Of a stretch of 64,000 nucleotides of DNA, positions 37,655 to 46,860 are shown in pieces. How positions within the stretch are numbered: the first letter of the stretch is position 1; each line of letters opens with the position of its first letter. Both the position numbers and the translations under genes were made by a program. The notes beneath the pieces were generated by a model that was not told where the DNA came from, did not search any database, and was given only the letters and a program-made list of their open reading frames with translations. Location of the stretch: contig NZ_LAQL01000002.1 in assembly GCF_001026905.1 (NCBI RefSeq), forward strand, positions 682,001 through 746,000, read 5' to 3'. This DNA is from Kiloniella spongiae (GTDB taxonomy: Bacteria; Pseudomonadota; Alphaproteobacteria; Kiloniellales; Kiloniellaceae).

Positions 37655-39547
37655 TTGAATTTGGTAGATATTATAAACAAGCCTGTTCCAAACGAGTTCT
37701 CTCCTCGGATGGACTGTACTGTCAAAAAGCATTGGCGTCCTTCAATTGCCATGGCTCTCTCTTTTGGCTTTGGCAGCATGACAATGATCGCGCTGGCTAT
37801 AGTTATATGGCTTTCCTTCGATACTGCCCGGGATAATACCTTTGCTTTAACAAGGGAAGTCACAGAAGTAACTTTCGGCTCCATTCGTTCGCATCTGGAC
37901 AAAAACCTAAACGCGGCCGCACGCCAAGTGACCTATATGGCAGATCTTATTGAACACGGTTTGTTGGATCCAGATGATGAAAAAGCCATAACTCAAACAA
38001 TCAAAGGAGCTCTTGCCGCAACACCTCAGGTTCATGGCATGATCCTTTTAAAAACAAATGGTTCATCTGTGAGGGCGGGCTGGGCGGATGCCACATCCTT
38101 TATCAGTCACAACGAAAGGGGTGACAATGAATACCGCTTTGCAGCTTTGCTACAGAATATAGGTCAAACCCGACAAGTTTATTGGGGTGGCGTTGTCTGG
38201 GTAGAGGAGCTTGGAGAGCCTTATATTTCAGTATTCCATCCTATCTACCAAGGTGATAAATACCTCGGTGCGATCGGGGCCGTCATTTCTATCAGTTCGC
38301 TTTCCGATTACTTTAATAAGTTGGATGAAGAGACTGGCAACCACACTTACCTCTTGCTTGACCGCAACAAAGTCCTGGCCCATCCGTCCCTGATAGATAT
38401 GAGCCGTTCCGGACTATCCGCAGAGAACCCCCTTCCAACTCTAAATCAGGTTGTTGATGGTAATCTCCGGCGAATATGGAATGAGCCCCTGTTTGATTTC
38501 ACCGATATACTTGGCAATGGTGACATCAAGGGCCATGCGGTTGACTCTTTCTCTGGAGAACTTTCTTTTCTTCACACCAGTTTTTCTGACTATGGTTTTA
38601 AAGACTTAACCCTAGGTATCTATTTCATGGAAGGTGAGTTGGAGGGCTATTACGAGCGGCTTTATCTTACCGGTTTTGCTGCTCTGGTTATTGCTTTGAT
38701 TACTGTCATCATCATATTTTTCTCTGGTAGATTTATTGCCATTCCTCTCCAACGTCTTGCCGAAACATCGCAACAAGTTAGTCAACTGGATCTTGTTCAC
38801 ACACAACGCCTACCCGGCAGTATATTCAGAGAGCTGGATACGGCAGCAACTGCTTATAATTCGATGCTTGGCGGACTGAAATGGTTTGAGAACTATGTTC
38901 CCAAGAAGCTCGTGCAACAGCTTATGGAAACCAATGGCGAGGGCATTATTTCCGAAGAGCGGGAAATAACTGTCATGTTTACCGACATTGTCAGCTTTAC
39001 CCCGCTGAGCGAATCAATGCCCGCGACAGAGCTTGCTAACTTGCTCAATCATCACTTTGATTTGTTGGGTGCCATTATCGAACAAGAAGGCGGCACAATC
39101 GATAAATACATTGGCGATTCAGTCATGGCATTCTGGGGTGCTCCGACACAGATGGATGATCACGCCAAACATGCCTGTAATGCAGCTTTGCGCATTGAAA
39201 AAGCACTGCAAGAAGACAATAACCACAGAAAAGAAATGGGCCTGCCTGCTATAAACATTCGAATAGGCATTCATAGCGGCCTTGCCGTTGCCGGCAATAT
39301 CGGGGCCAAAGGACGTGTTAACTACACTTTGATTGGTGATACGGTAAACACCGCACAACGCCTAGAAAGTCTTGCAAAAGATGTTCTGACAACCAGCTCA
39401 GAAACCGCAAAAACATTGATTTCATCCACGACGTGGAACGATATCAAAAACGATCCCAAGATGAAAACGACACCAAAAGGATTTTTTGCTCTACGAGGTA
39501 GAGAAACTGAAACAGAGGCCTATGAGTTAAAAAACCCAGAAGCCTAG
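37655..39547 (+). CDS. Membrane adenylate cyclase (class III) with sensor domain
   Basis: A 630-residue protein. Helix 1 is near 30-52, a Cache-like periplasmic sensor follows to about 340, helix 2 near 345-368, and a HAMP-like linker leads to the cyclase domain at about 425-615. The metal-binding Asp residues are in MFTDIVSFT and KYIGDSVMAFWG, and the Lys-Asp pair with N-T-A-Q-R fits ATP as substrate, so it probably makes cAMP. The TTG start lies only 8 bases after the M48 stop, so the two may be co-transcribed. ATG at 37709 is an alternative. Confidence 0.88.
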   Translation: MNLVDIINKPVPNEFSPRMDCTVKKHWRPSIAMALSFGFGSMTMIALAIVIWLSFDTARDNTFALTREVTEVTFGSIRSHLDKNLNAAARQVTYMADLIEHGLLDPDDEKAITQTIKGALAATPQVHGMILLKTNGSSVRAGWADATSFISHNERGDNEYRFAALLQNIGQTRQVYWGGVVWVEELGEPYISVFHPIYQGDKYLGAIGAVISISSLSDYFNKLDEETGNHTYLLLDRNKVLAHPSLIDMSRSGLSAENPLPTLNQVVDGNLRRIWNEPLFDFTDILGNGDIKGHAVDSFSGELSFLHTSFSDYGFKDLTLGIYFMEGELEGYYERLYLTGFAALVIALITVIIIFFSGRFIAIPLQRLAETSQQVSQLDLVHTQRLPGSIFRELDTAATAYNSMLGGLKWFENYVPKKLVQQLMETNGEGIISEEREITVMFTDIVSFTPLSESMPATELANLLNHHFDLLGAIIEQEGGTIDKYIGDSVMAFWGAPTQMDDHAKHACNAALRIEKALQEDNNHRKEMGLPAINIRIGIHSGLAVAGNIGAKGRVNYTLIGDTVNTAQRLESLAKDVLTTSSETAKTLISSTTWNDIKNDPKMKTTPKGFFALRGRETETEAYELKNPEA

Positions 39548-40230
39548 GAACTGTTTTCATCCAGATGTCTTAGAAAATCGTCGTGCGTCTTCCCCTTTTC
39601 ATGGGGGAAGCGTTCTTCCAGGACAATCATCTGCTCAATACGGTCAAGGCGAAAAACTCGAAACCCTTGACGGAGTTCACACCAAGCCCCCAACATCCAT
39701 ATAGCGCGATAGAGTTGTAATCCCAGTGGCCAGAGTGTGCGCTGGCTTTTATCACCCTTGCCGTCCTTGTAATTAATCAAGACCTTATTCTGATTACGAA
39801 TACCATGTCGTAGATCACCAACATCGATAACGATAGGCTCTGGAAAAGCATCCCCATGGGCGGCCAAACTAGGCTTTGCTAACCTCGGACGTAAAAGATC
39901 TGGAAGGACACTATCAATTTTCTGGATAACATCTGTCGCGGCCAGTGCCAGTTTCGGGTCTGCCCAAGCCTGCACCATCGCCATACCAAAAGTAAGTGCT
40001 TCAAGCTCTTCCGCATCAAACATCAAAGGCGGCAGATCGTAGCCTTCATAAAGTAAATAGCCAACACCCGCCTCTCCCTCAACAGGGACACCTGAGCCGA
40101 TTAAATCTTTGATATCACGATAAACTGTGCGTGTGGAAACTTCTAACTCTTCGGCTAGTTGATCGGCTGTAACCAGGCGGCCACGGCGTAAAATTTGAAC
40201 TAAACGAAATAAACGGTCGGCCCGTCGCAT
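39544..40230 (-). CDS. WYL-domain transcriptional regulator (YafY-like)
   Basis: A 228-residue regulator. An N-terminal winged helix (MRRADRLFRLVQILRRGRLV, then VSTRTVYRDIKDL) is followed by a WYL domain (LQLYRAIWMLGAWC and FRLDRIEQM). WYL proteins sense ligands, often nucleotides or nucleic acid. The start at 40230 overlaps the stop of the phosphoesterase-like gene in a TAATG, so the two are translationally coupled. It meets the adenylate cyclase gene end to end, with a 4-base overlap of the stop codons. Confidence 0.88.
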   Translation of the reverse strand: MRRADRLFRLVQILRRGRLVTADQLAEELEVSTRTVYRDIKDLIGSGVPVEGEAGVGYLLYEGYDLPPLMFDAEELEALTFGMAMVQAWADPKLALAATDVIQKIDSVLPDLLRPRLAKPSLAAHGDAFPEPIVIDVGDLRHGIRNQNKVLINYKDGKGDKSQRTLWPLGLQLYRAIWMLGAWCELRQGFRVFRLDRIEQMIVLEERFPHEKGKTHDDFLRHLDENSS

Positions 40231-41030
40231 TAGCTTTCCAGCACCTCGAGAACCTGGCCATCCAAACCAATACAAGCGGCAATTAACTTACCACCAAACC
40301 CACAGCCACCATCAAGCGTAACGGCGTATTCGTCATATTTAGGTCCGCCCTGTTCCGGGTCGTAACCTCGAAACAACCGCGTAAAGGGGCCAAAGTTACC
40401 CTTAACCTGTTGAAAACCTTTGTTTGCCCACCAGAAGCTATCTTTTTGGGTTTCCAAAGGTCGGCTGGGGTTAATCCCTGCATTAACAAAGAGCGTTGTC
40501 CCATTATCAGGATAAGCAGCACGCTTAAGCTGACCAAGAATCTGGTAATGCCCGGGCTTTTCCTGCATGGCCCGGCGTACCTTGTTCGTCCAACGCGTTA
40601 ACTGCATGGCACCAGCTGTCGCTTCGCGGAAGCCTTCTTGCGGGTTAAAGCCATAGGCCTGAAGTGACGCACCAACACCCTGATCCAGCATCCACTGAAG
40701 AACGCCTCTTGGGTCTGTCGCAAACTGTAGCTGAAGCAACTTTTGCCACATCTCTTCCTGAGAGCCTCTTAGATAGACAATATCCCTGGGAAAATTTTGA
40801 TATCTGGCAAGGAAAAAGCGGCGAAAAGAAATTAGTTCATCCAAGGTTTCGCTCACCTTGGTGCCATGCCCCATAAAGTTACCAAGATAGATAACACGAT
40901 CACCGCGTTTTAATCGTGTTTCAAGGGCGGCATGGATGTTTCGCAACAGATCAAGCTCACCGTGAATGGCGCTTACAGCCCAAATACGGTGCGAGGCAGT
41001 CAGGATCGCAAATTTTTGCATATCCCCCAT
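40230..41030 (-). CDS. Metallophosphoesterase-like protein, probably inactive
   Basis: A 266-residue protein with the calcineurin-like fold. The metal-binding motifs are degraded: AIHG (A21 for Asp) instead of DxHG, GNFMGHG at 50-56 instead of GDxxDRG, RGSQEE at 89-93 instead of GNHE, and RGYDP instead of GHTP. The structural LDGGCGFGGKLIA remains, so the fold was kept while catalysis was probably lost. Active relatives include diadenosine tetraphosphate hydrolases. Coupling to a WYL regulator suggests it may bind a nucleotide for that regulator. Start: ATG 41030, or 41021 behind GGGGG. Confidence 0.75.
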   Translation of the reverse strand: MGDMQKFAILTASHRIWAVSAIHGELDLLRNIHAALETRLKRGDRVIYLGNFMGHGTKVSETLDELISFRRFFLARYQNFPRDIVYLRGSQEEMWQKLLQLQFATDPRGVLQWMLDQGVGASLQAYGFNPQEGFREATAGAMQLTRWTNKVRRAMQEKPGHYQILGQLKRAAYPDNGTTLFVNAGINPSRPLETQKDSFWWANKGFQQVKGNFGPFTRLFRGYDPEQGGPKYDEYAVTLDGGCGFGGKLIAACIGLDGQVLEVLES

Positions 41031-41145
41031 GGAAAGGACGGTACCCCTGTTACAGCTATAGCGAGAATGAGTGCTTATATAAGGAAAAGCGTTATATTCT
41101 CGCCTGATTGTCCGATAAACGGACGATTAAAAACGAAGAAGATAT

Positions 41146-41177
41146 AAACGCGGCCCCGCGTTAACGGAACCGCGTTT
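41146..41177 (-). terminator. Terminator of carD
   Basis: An 8-bp stem AAACGCGG/CCGCGTTT (41146-41153, 41170-41177), with a GC-rich loop of 16 bases. On the minus strand a T-rich tract follows. It lies 20 bases after the carD stop. Confidence 0.7.
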
Positions 41178-41196
41178 CCACATGTTCTCCGTAAAA

Positions 41197-41694
41197 CTAG
41201 GCTGCTGCAAGCATTTCTTCTAGTTTTACTGCTGCTGAATCTTCATCGATATCTTCAACAGCTGCAAATTCACGAGCCAAGCGTTCCAGAGCAGCCTGAT
41301 ACATCTGGCGCTCACTAAAGGATTGTTCCGGTTGTTCCGGACCACGGTGAAGGTCACGGACAACTTCCGCAATAGAAACCGGGTCGCCGGAATTAATCTT
41401 CGCTTCATATTCCTGAGCACGACGGCTCCACATTGTCCGCTTTGCGCGCGAACGTCCCTTAAGAGTTGTAAGGGCGTCTTCCATAAGTTTGCGGCTAGAC
41501 AACTTACGTAAACCAGAACTCTCCGCACGCGCCAAAGGCACACGCAATGTCATTCTGTCTTGTTCAAAAGTCACAATAAGCAATTCAAGCGTAACGCCAG
41601 AAATCTCTTGGGTTTCGATACCCTGCACGCGTCCAACACCATGGGTTGGGTAGACCACGTAATCACCGGCACTATATTCAGCTTGTTTACCCAT
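41197..41694 (-). CDS. carD: CarD-family transcriptional regulator
   Basis: A 165-residue CarD/CdnL-like protein. The N-terminal Tudor-like RNA polymerase-interacting domain contains YSAGDYVVYPTHGVGRVQGI, and the C-terminal half is the helical DNA-binding domain (KLMEDALTTLKGRSRAKRTMWSRR). It binds the polymerase beta subunit and stabilises open complexes at many promoters, rRNA among them. Length and pattern are normal for alphaproteobacteria. In this group it is often beside fdxA and the SUV3/Hsp15 pair; here fdxA is adjacent but the pair is 4 kb away. Confidence 0.95.
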   Translation of the reverse strand: MGKQAEYSAGDYVVYPTHGVGRVQGIETQEISGVTLELLIVTFEQDRMTLRVPLARAESSGLRKLSSRKLMEDALTTLKGRSRAKRTMWSRRAQEYEAKINSGDPVSIAEVVRDLHRGPEQPEQSFSERQMYQAALERLAREFAAVEDIDEDSAAVKLEEMLAAA

Positions 41695-42162
41695 TAGATC
41701 TCATCTCTCCGTTTTGACAGCCTGAATTTATCCAGACCCTACATTCATATAGGCATGTTTTTTGTTTTCGCTATCCTTGACCTGCAAAAAATGCAGATGA
41801 AAACATACCAGAAACGCATGGACGCAATTTCCCCACACAATTTTCTATAAAAATTGGCAGGGGAAGAAGTTAGTTGTTAAGTGAAACTTACTAAAGATGC
41901 AGGAAAATCTTGTCCCAGCACCGCACCAGCAATCCATCCGTCACAGATATGTTATACAGGATTTACAGCAAAATTTCAATATTCGCATAGCACATGCCAG
42001 CTACGCGATTAGAGCATAGTTCGGTTAATTTAAAGAAACTCGAATTTTAGAGGGATTTTGCAGTCTTAAACGCTTAAAACTTGCGCCAAGTAAATCATGA
42101 TTTCAAAGCAACGGATTAACAAATTCGTTGAGCACCCCTGTCACAGGTGCTCACGCATCTTA
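41695..42162. other. Intergenic region between carD and fdxA
   Basis: A 468-base gap between two minus-strand genes. A GAGCACC/GGTGCTC hairpin (42130-42152) just past fdxA is its likely terminator, although the following T-rich stretch is short. The right end carries the carD leader and promoter. I see no gene or conserved RNA. Confidence 0.55.
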
Positions 42163-42501
42163 TCAGCCAGTATCGCCAGGCTTTTCACTGAAATGATCTT
42201 GCAGCTTACTCGCCACACCATTCCACTCGTCTGCATCAGCAGGCTTTTCGCCCATACGCGTTATATTCGGCCAGATATCTGCCCACTTCTTGTTGAGGTC
42301 CATAACAGTCTCTGAAGCAGGATCGGTATCAGGCAAAATCGCTTCCGCAGGACATTCAGGCTCGCAAACACCGCAATCAATACATTCATCCGGATGAATG
42401 ACGAGCATGTTTTCCCCTTCGTAGAAACAATCTACGGGGCAAACTTCGACGCAGTCCATATATTTGCATTTAATGCAATTTTCCAGGACGACATATGTCA
42501 T
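42163..42501 (-). CDS. fdxA: 7Fe-8S ferredoxin FdxA
   Basis: A 112-residue ferredoxin. [17 protein letters not shown] forms the 3Fe-4S site and [12 protein letters not shown] the 4Fe-4S site, with the characteristic C-terminal helix ([12 protein letters not shown]). It carries electrons in the cytoplasm. ATG at 42501 follows GGAG with 8-base spacing. It belongs to the same neighbourhood as carD in many alphaproteobacteria. Confidence 0.95.
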   Translation of the reverse strand: MTYVVLENCIKCKYMDCVEVCPVDCFYEGENMLVIHPDECIDCGVCEPECPAEAILPDTDPASETVMDLNKKWADIWPNITRMGEKPADADEWNGVASKLQDHFSEKPGDTG

Positions 42502-42576
42502 CGTCTAATCTCCACTTGGCTCCTGACCAGTCACAGGACTTACCCTGTGTTCCCTTTTGGGTTTATGAAAAGGGCC

Positions 42577-43041
42577 TTACCCTTTCAGGCCCAAACGAGC
42601 AAGAGCTTTTTTACGTGCATCACCGTTATCGCGATCAGAAACGTAGAGCAACCCGGCAATTCGCCGCATCAAACTAGCTTCGTAATGATGCAGTTCGCCA
42701 TCAGCATAGACAACCTCCCACATCATTTCCATAAACTCCCTACGTTCTTCAGCGCTATGACTGTCGTTGATAACCCGCGTAAAGGCAAAAAGCTGACTCG
42801 AGCTACCTGCTTTCTCCTCTGCGAGAGAGAGTAATTCCGCACCGTCTTCAGCACTCAAACCCAAACGACTTTGAATAAGTTCGATAATTTTCCCTCGCTC
42901 TTCCGGGCCAAAATCATCATCCATACCTGCGGCTTCCACCATTAAAGCAGCTGCAGCAACTTTTTTGTCACTGTGGCTAACCAAAGCGCCCTGTGGCTTT
43001 TGAGTAATTTCACCCAATAGTTCTTTTATACGACCAAACAA
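42577..43041 (-). CDS. TerB-family protein
   Basis: A 154-residue helical protein of the TerB/DjlA N-terminal type. VSHSDKKVAAAALMVEAAGMDDDF and MEMMWEVVYADGELHHYEASLMRRIAGLL are two repeats with acidic metal-binding-like positions. In other bacteria TerB relates to tellurite and stress resistance, but stand-alone copies have no known role. It uses a TTG start with GAGGAAAG upstream. Confidence 0.85.
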   Translation of the reverse strand: MFGRIKELLGEITQKPQGALVSHSDKKVAAAALMVEAAGMDDDFGPEERGKIIELIQSRLGLSAEDGAELLSLAEEKAGSSSQLFAFTRVINDSHSAEERREFMEMMWEVVYADGELHHYEASLMRRIAGLLYVSDRDNGDARKKALARLGLKG

Positions 43042-43220
43042 TCAACTTTCCTCAACTATGACAAAGTTCAGTAACAAACCTCTATAAAAAAGCACGATCT
43101 TGAATATGTAGCGCCTTTAGAGTCCCGGTATCATTAAGTATCTTGAAGACAGGAACCTCGAAGTACATCTATAATCTAGTATCAGCCCAACACATAAACA
43201 ACTTCTCAAGACCTCATAAC

Positions 43221-43892
43221 ATGACATCTCAGACAACAAAAACATCTTCACCTGCTCCCGACGCAAGACGTTATGCGCCAGCAACAGAACGTAACAGGCA
43301 AGTCATCTTTGAAATTTTAAAAGGCCATGCCCCCGAAGCGGGAACATTGTTAGAGATCGCGAGCGGGACAGGCGAGCACGCAGCATGGATAGGATCACGC
43401 TTGCCAACATTAACATGGCAAACCAGCGAATATGACACCGATCTTTTCCCAAGCATAACAGCACACATTATGGCATCTGGAGCGAAAAACATCACACCTC
43501 CGATTCATATTGATACTACGCAAAAAAATTGGGGCCTAGAAGAAGGAAAACTGATTCAACTTCAAAACAAAACCGATGCTATTATCTGCGCCAATATGAT
43601 TCACATCGCCCCATGGGAAGTTGCTATCGGCCTCATCCAAGGTGCATCAAAATTCCTGACACCAAACGGTTTTTTGTTCATTTATGGCCCCTTCTTTCAA
43701 AGTGGTGTGAAAACTGCCCTCTCTAACATTGAGTTTGATAATTGGCTAAAAAAACGGGATTCATCCTGGGGCATTCGGCAGCTCGATGATGTAAAGAACC
43801 TTGCTCAGGATCATGGCTTACTTTTGCACAACATTCACACCATGCCTGCGAATAATCTTTTTTTGCAGTTCAAAAAAATTAGTAAGATTTAG
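43221..43892 (+). CDS. DUF938-family SAM-dependent methyltransferase
   Basis: A 223-residue protein with a Rossmann methyltransferase core: ILEIASGTGEHAAWIG-like sequence (LLEIASGTGEHAAWI) is the SAM-binding loop and ICANMIHIAPWEV the active-site segment. RYAPATERNRQVI at the N-terminus is diagnostic of DUF938. The substrate is unknown. The start at 43221 is preferred because the upstream 26 residues are not conserved-looking. It converges with the LysR gene. Confidence 0.88.
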   Translation: MTSQTTKTSSPAPDARRYAPATERNRQVIFEILKGHAPEAGTLLEIASGTGEHAAWIGSRLPTLTWQTSEYDTDLFPSITAHIMASGAKNITPPIHIDTTQKNWGLEEGKLIQLQNKTDAIICANMIHIAPWEVAIGLIQGASKFLTPNGFLFIYGPFFQSGVKTALSNIEFDNWLKKRDSSWGIRQLDDVKNLAQDHGLLLHNIHTMPANNLFLQFKKISKI

Positions 43893-43894
43893 AA

Positions 43895-44812
43895 TTACGC
43901 ATTCCCAAAATCATTCCAAAGAGGAGAAGACATTGCTTCACTTTTAATCCATGACAAGAATGCTTTGTTCTTTTTTCGCTGAGCATCCCGGGAGATAACA
44001 GTATAAACCTGACCATTGGGGACAAAACCAAACGGCGCAACCAACCGCCCAGCGCGAATATCCTCACTGACCAGTGCCCAAGGTGCTATCGCAGCCCCCA
44101 GTCCGCCCATCGCCGCTTCCAACATAAAATAAATATGTTCCAGCTCAGTCCCTTTATCAGTATCAGACACTCGAATATCAACCCTCTTTGACCAATCCTG
44201 CCAAGCGGACCTCCGGGTTAAGCTATGTAATAAAGGCACGCCTTCCTGCTCCAAAAGACTTTCCGTCTCGGAAATAGCAAATCGCGCTTCCAGTTCAGGT
44301 GTCATGACCGGTCCCACCAACTCAGCAAACAGGGGGGTCGCATCGACATTTGCTGGCCAGTTATTTTCACCAACAACAATTGCCAAATCACATGCAGCAT
44401 TTGCCAGATTAGGGATCACCGTCGTCGTGCTCAATCGAACATCAATCTTGGGATAATGCGCAGAGAACCGATGTAAACGCGGCAAGAGCCATCGCATCAT
44501 GAAGGTTCCAATGCAAGCGACATCCAATGCCCCCTCTTCACTATCAACCACACTGGAAATACTCGCTTCAAGCTGATCAAAAATAGCCGTTAGCTGTGGC
44601 TGTAACTTCAATCCCGCGTCTGTGAGTTGTAACTTGTTACGCGGGCCCTCAAACAAGCGAACACCCATGACATCTTCCAGATGACGGATCTGCTTGCTGA
44701 TGGCGCCATAGGTGACATTCAGCTCTTGGGCCGCATCGACCATACGCCCCTTTCGGGCCGTTACTTCAAAGGCCCGAATTGCATTTAATGGCGGTAACGA
44801 TGATCTATTCAT
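43895..44812 (-). CDS. LysR-family transcriptional regulator
   Basis: A 305-residue regulator. LPPLNAIRAFEVTARKGRMVDAAQEL is the N-terminal winged helix of the GcvA-like LysR subgroup. The substrate domain follows from about 90. It is divergent from the EamA transporter gene and probably regulates it. The ATG at 44812 gives the family's normal N-terminus; a GTG five codons earlier is possible. Confidence 0.9.
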   Translation of the reverse strand: MNRSSLPPLNAIRAFEVTARKGRMVDAAQELNVTYGAISKQIRHLEDVMGVRLFEGPRNKLQLTDAGLKLQPQLTAIFDQLEASISSVVDSEEGALDVACIGTFMMRWLLPRLHRFSAHYPKIDVRLSTTTVIPNLANAACDLAIVVGENNWPANVDATPLFAELVGPVMTPELEARFAISETESLLEQEGVPLLHSLTRRSAWQDWSKRVDIRVSDTDKGTELEHIYFMLEAAMGGLGAAIAPWALVSEDIRAGRLVAPFGFVPNGQVYTVISRDAQRKKNKAFLSWIKSEAMSSPLWNDFGNA

Positions 44813-44817
44813 ACTAG

Positions 44818-44905
44818 TTTTTCTCACATAGATCAGAAAAATGATCGATTTATTCTTTGCAAATCAAGCGATTTAATCAACTCGTATTTTCAATAGTGAG
44901 AAAAA
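44818..44905. promoter_or_regulatory. Inverted repeat between lysR and eamA genes
   Basis: TTTTTCTCAC (44818-44827) and its exact reverse complement GTGAGAAAAA (44896-44905) flank the intergenic region. The position suits a LysR regulator acting on both promoters. The left arm overlaps the first codons of the longer lysR reading. Evidence is from symmetry only. Confidence 0.4.
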
Positions 44906-44953
44906 ATCCTTTTCTGTGAATCCAGAAGCAACACGTAGAAGGCAACTTCCCAA

Positions 44954-45796
44954 ATGGACACAACCGTCTTTCTTGCCATAATGGCTGGTGCACTTATGCA
45001 TGCAGGATGGAACGCCGTTATCAAGATCGGTTTGGATCGCTTCTCTGCGATTCTATTACTTTCACTTTTTCAAGGTGCAATCTCTTTCGCTTTAATCCCC
45101 TTCTTCCCAACCATCGCCAGTGATGCCTGGCCATGGTTATTGGCCTCTATCCTGTTACATGTCGGATACAAGTTTTTCCTGATCAAAGCTTATGCCTTAG
45201 GGGATTTAAGTCAGATATACCCGCTCGCTCGTGGAACTGCTCCGTTAATCGTATCTGTTATTAGCGCCCTATACCTCGGCGAAGTCCTTTCACTTACCAA
45301 TGCCGTTGGCATTGTCTCTATTGGTATGGGAATCATGGCCATGGCGCTAAGCAAAGGCCCCAACACACCACCTCTTTCCAGGAAAGCACTGATCTTTGCT
45401 TTTTGTACTGCCTCTTTTACCGCCGCCTATACGTTAGTGGATGGAATAGGAGCCCGCGTATCCTTTAACGCTTCTAGCTTCACCTTGTGGTTATTCGCCG
45501 GCGACAGTCTCATTATGCTGGTGTCTGCTCTATTTTTACGGGGGAGAGGGGCTGTAACAAAAACATTACCGGAATGGAAAAGTGGCTTAATCGCCGGGGC
45601 TCTTTCTCTCGGGTCTTACTGGATTGCCATCTGGGCAATGACCAAAGCACCAATTGCCTTGGTTTCCGGCCTCAGAGAAAGCAGTGTGCTGTTCGCCATG
45701 TTTATCGCCGTATTCCTGCTCAAAGAAAAAGCCGGTATAATCAGGTGGTTAGCTGCTTTTTCTATTGGCACAGGGATTCTTCTTACCCGGTTTTAA
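44954..45796 (+). CDS. EamA-family (DMT) transporter
   Basis: A 280-residue inner-membrane protein with ten hydrophobic helices in two EamA repeats. The central PLARGTAPLIVSVISAL and C-terminal SGLRESSVLFAMFIAVFLLKEK are typical. Such carriers export amino acids, nucleosides or metabolites. The LysR gene beside it is the probable regulator. The substrate cannot be told from sequence. Confidence 0.9.
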   Translation: MDTTVFLAIMAGALMHAGWNAVIKIGLDRFSAILLLSLFQGAISFALIPFFPTIASDAWPWLLASILLHVGYKFFLIKAYALGDLSQIYPLARGTAPLIVSVISALYLGEVLSLTNAVGIVSIGMGIMAMALSKGPNTPPLSRKALIFAFCTASFTAAYTLVDGIGARVSFNASSFTLWLFAGDSLIMLVSALFLRGRGAVTKTLPEWKSGLIAGALSLGSYWIAIWAMTKAPIALVSGLRESSVLFAMFIAVFLLKEKAGIIRWLAAFSIGTGILLTRF

Positions 45797-45802
45797 GGGG
45801 GC

Positions 45803-46441
45803 TTAACGCCCAGAGGTCGAAGCAGAGATCGAGGCAGAAATCCAGGATATCAACAGATTGAGAAAACGCCCTCTTAAAGCAAGTTCATCTTCACTCAATC
45901 CTGAAAGGAGCTTTTCTTTTTGATCCACAACATCCGCACTGATTTCTTCTGTCCGAATAATGTTTCCCGCAAGCTGGGTATCCCCCATTCCTGACCAATT
46001 ATCATTGACCGTAAAACCATAAGGCTTCATTGCATCTGACCACGTCGCATCCAACAAAAGGGGTTGCGCACAGTCATCCACATTCAATTGAACGATATTG
46101 TGAAAGTCCGATACGTCTTGGTTAAGAATTATATTTTGGAGCTCTGTTGGCATGGTTGCATGCACAGGGATACCTCTGTTGAAATAAAGAAAAACCTGAA
46201 GAACATCAGCTTTACACCCAAGAGAATTTAATAAATCCCTGAGAAGAATGTGCTTACCAGAACACGTTCCACTTCTCTTCGCATACACGGCACGCGGATC
46301 CCTCACCCCTGCGCCACCATATGGCATTTGACGCACAAAATGATAGACATCCACAACGGACTTCAAATCATGTTTGGATAAAATGTCAGCAAGAAAAGCT
46401 TGATAATTTAGATCAGGAGAAACACCACCTAAGCAAGACAT
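45803..46441 (-). CDS. Transglutaminase-like domain protein
   Basis: A 212-residue protein with a papain-like/transglutaminase core: C60 in KRSGTCSGKH, H114 in SDFHNIVQL and D131 in LLLDATWS. These are the order and spacing of bacterial transglutaminase-like hydrolases. No signal peptide is seen, so it is probably cytoplasmic. The substrate is unknown. It ends 7 bases from the EamA stop on the opposite strand. Confidence 0.7.
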   Translation of the reverse strand: MSCLGGVSPDLNYQAFLADILSKHDLKSVVDVYHFVRQMPYGGAGVRDPRAVYAKRSGTCSGKHILLRDLLNSLGCKADVLQVFLYFNRGIPVHATMPTELQNIILNQDVSDFHNIVQLNVDDCAQPLLLDATWSDAMKPYGFTVNDNWSGMGDTQLAGNIIRTEEISADVVDQKEKLLSGLSEDELALRGRFLNLLISWISASISASTSGR

Positions 46442-46453
46442 GAAAAGATCTCA

Positions 46454-46849
46454 TCAATCATTCTGGCGAAGTTTATCTATGTCTCGACGATCTTTTTTGG
46501 TTGGTCGCCCAGCACCCATATCACGTATCGCGTTATCCCCAACCGGGTTTGCCTTACCAGTTTTTTGATTGTCTATCGGGGCAAGGTCTTCATATAGTTC
46601 GCGTGCTTCAGGCGCAGGTCCCCGCCGATCTCCCAAGGCCAAAATCTTGATGACCCGAATGCTGGCCCCTTGCGTAAAGGTCAGCACATCATCAGGCTTA
46701 ACCAACTGACTGGCTTTATTGATCGCCTTGCCGCCAACACGCACCCGACCGCCAGTACAAACTGTACTGGCGATTGAACGCGTTTTAAAGAATCGCGCAT
46801 ACCAAAGCCACTTATCAATGCGAAGACTTGCCTTTTCATCACCAGCCAT
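46454..46849 (-). CDS. hslR: Hsp15-like S4-domain RNA-binding protein
   Basis: A 131-residue protein with an S4 domain (RIDKWLWYARFFKTRSIA, GGRVRVGGKAINKASQLVKPDD). Hsp15 binds stalled 50S subunits carrying nascent chains. The C-terminal tail (PTKKDRRDIDKLRQ) is basic and typical. Only 11 bases separate it from the upstream helicase gene, so the two share a transcript. Confidence 0.9.
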   Translation of the reverse strand: MAGDEKASLRIDKWLWYARFFKTRSIASTVCTGGRVRVGGKAINKASQLVKPDDVLTFTQGASIRVIKILALGDRRGPAPEARELYEDLAPIDNQKTGKANPVGDNAIRDMGAGRPTKKDRRDIDKLRQND

Positions 46850-46860
46850 CGCAAAAGCCT

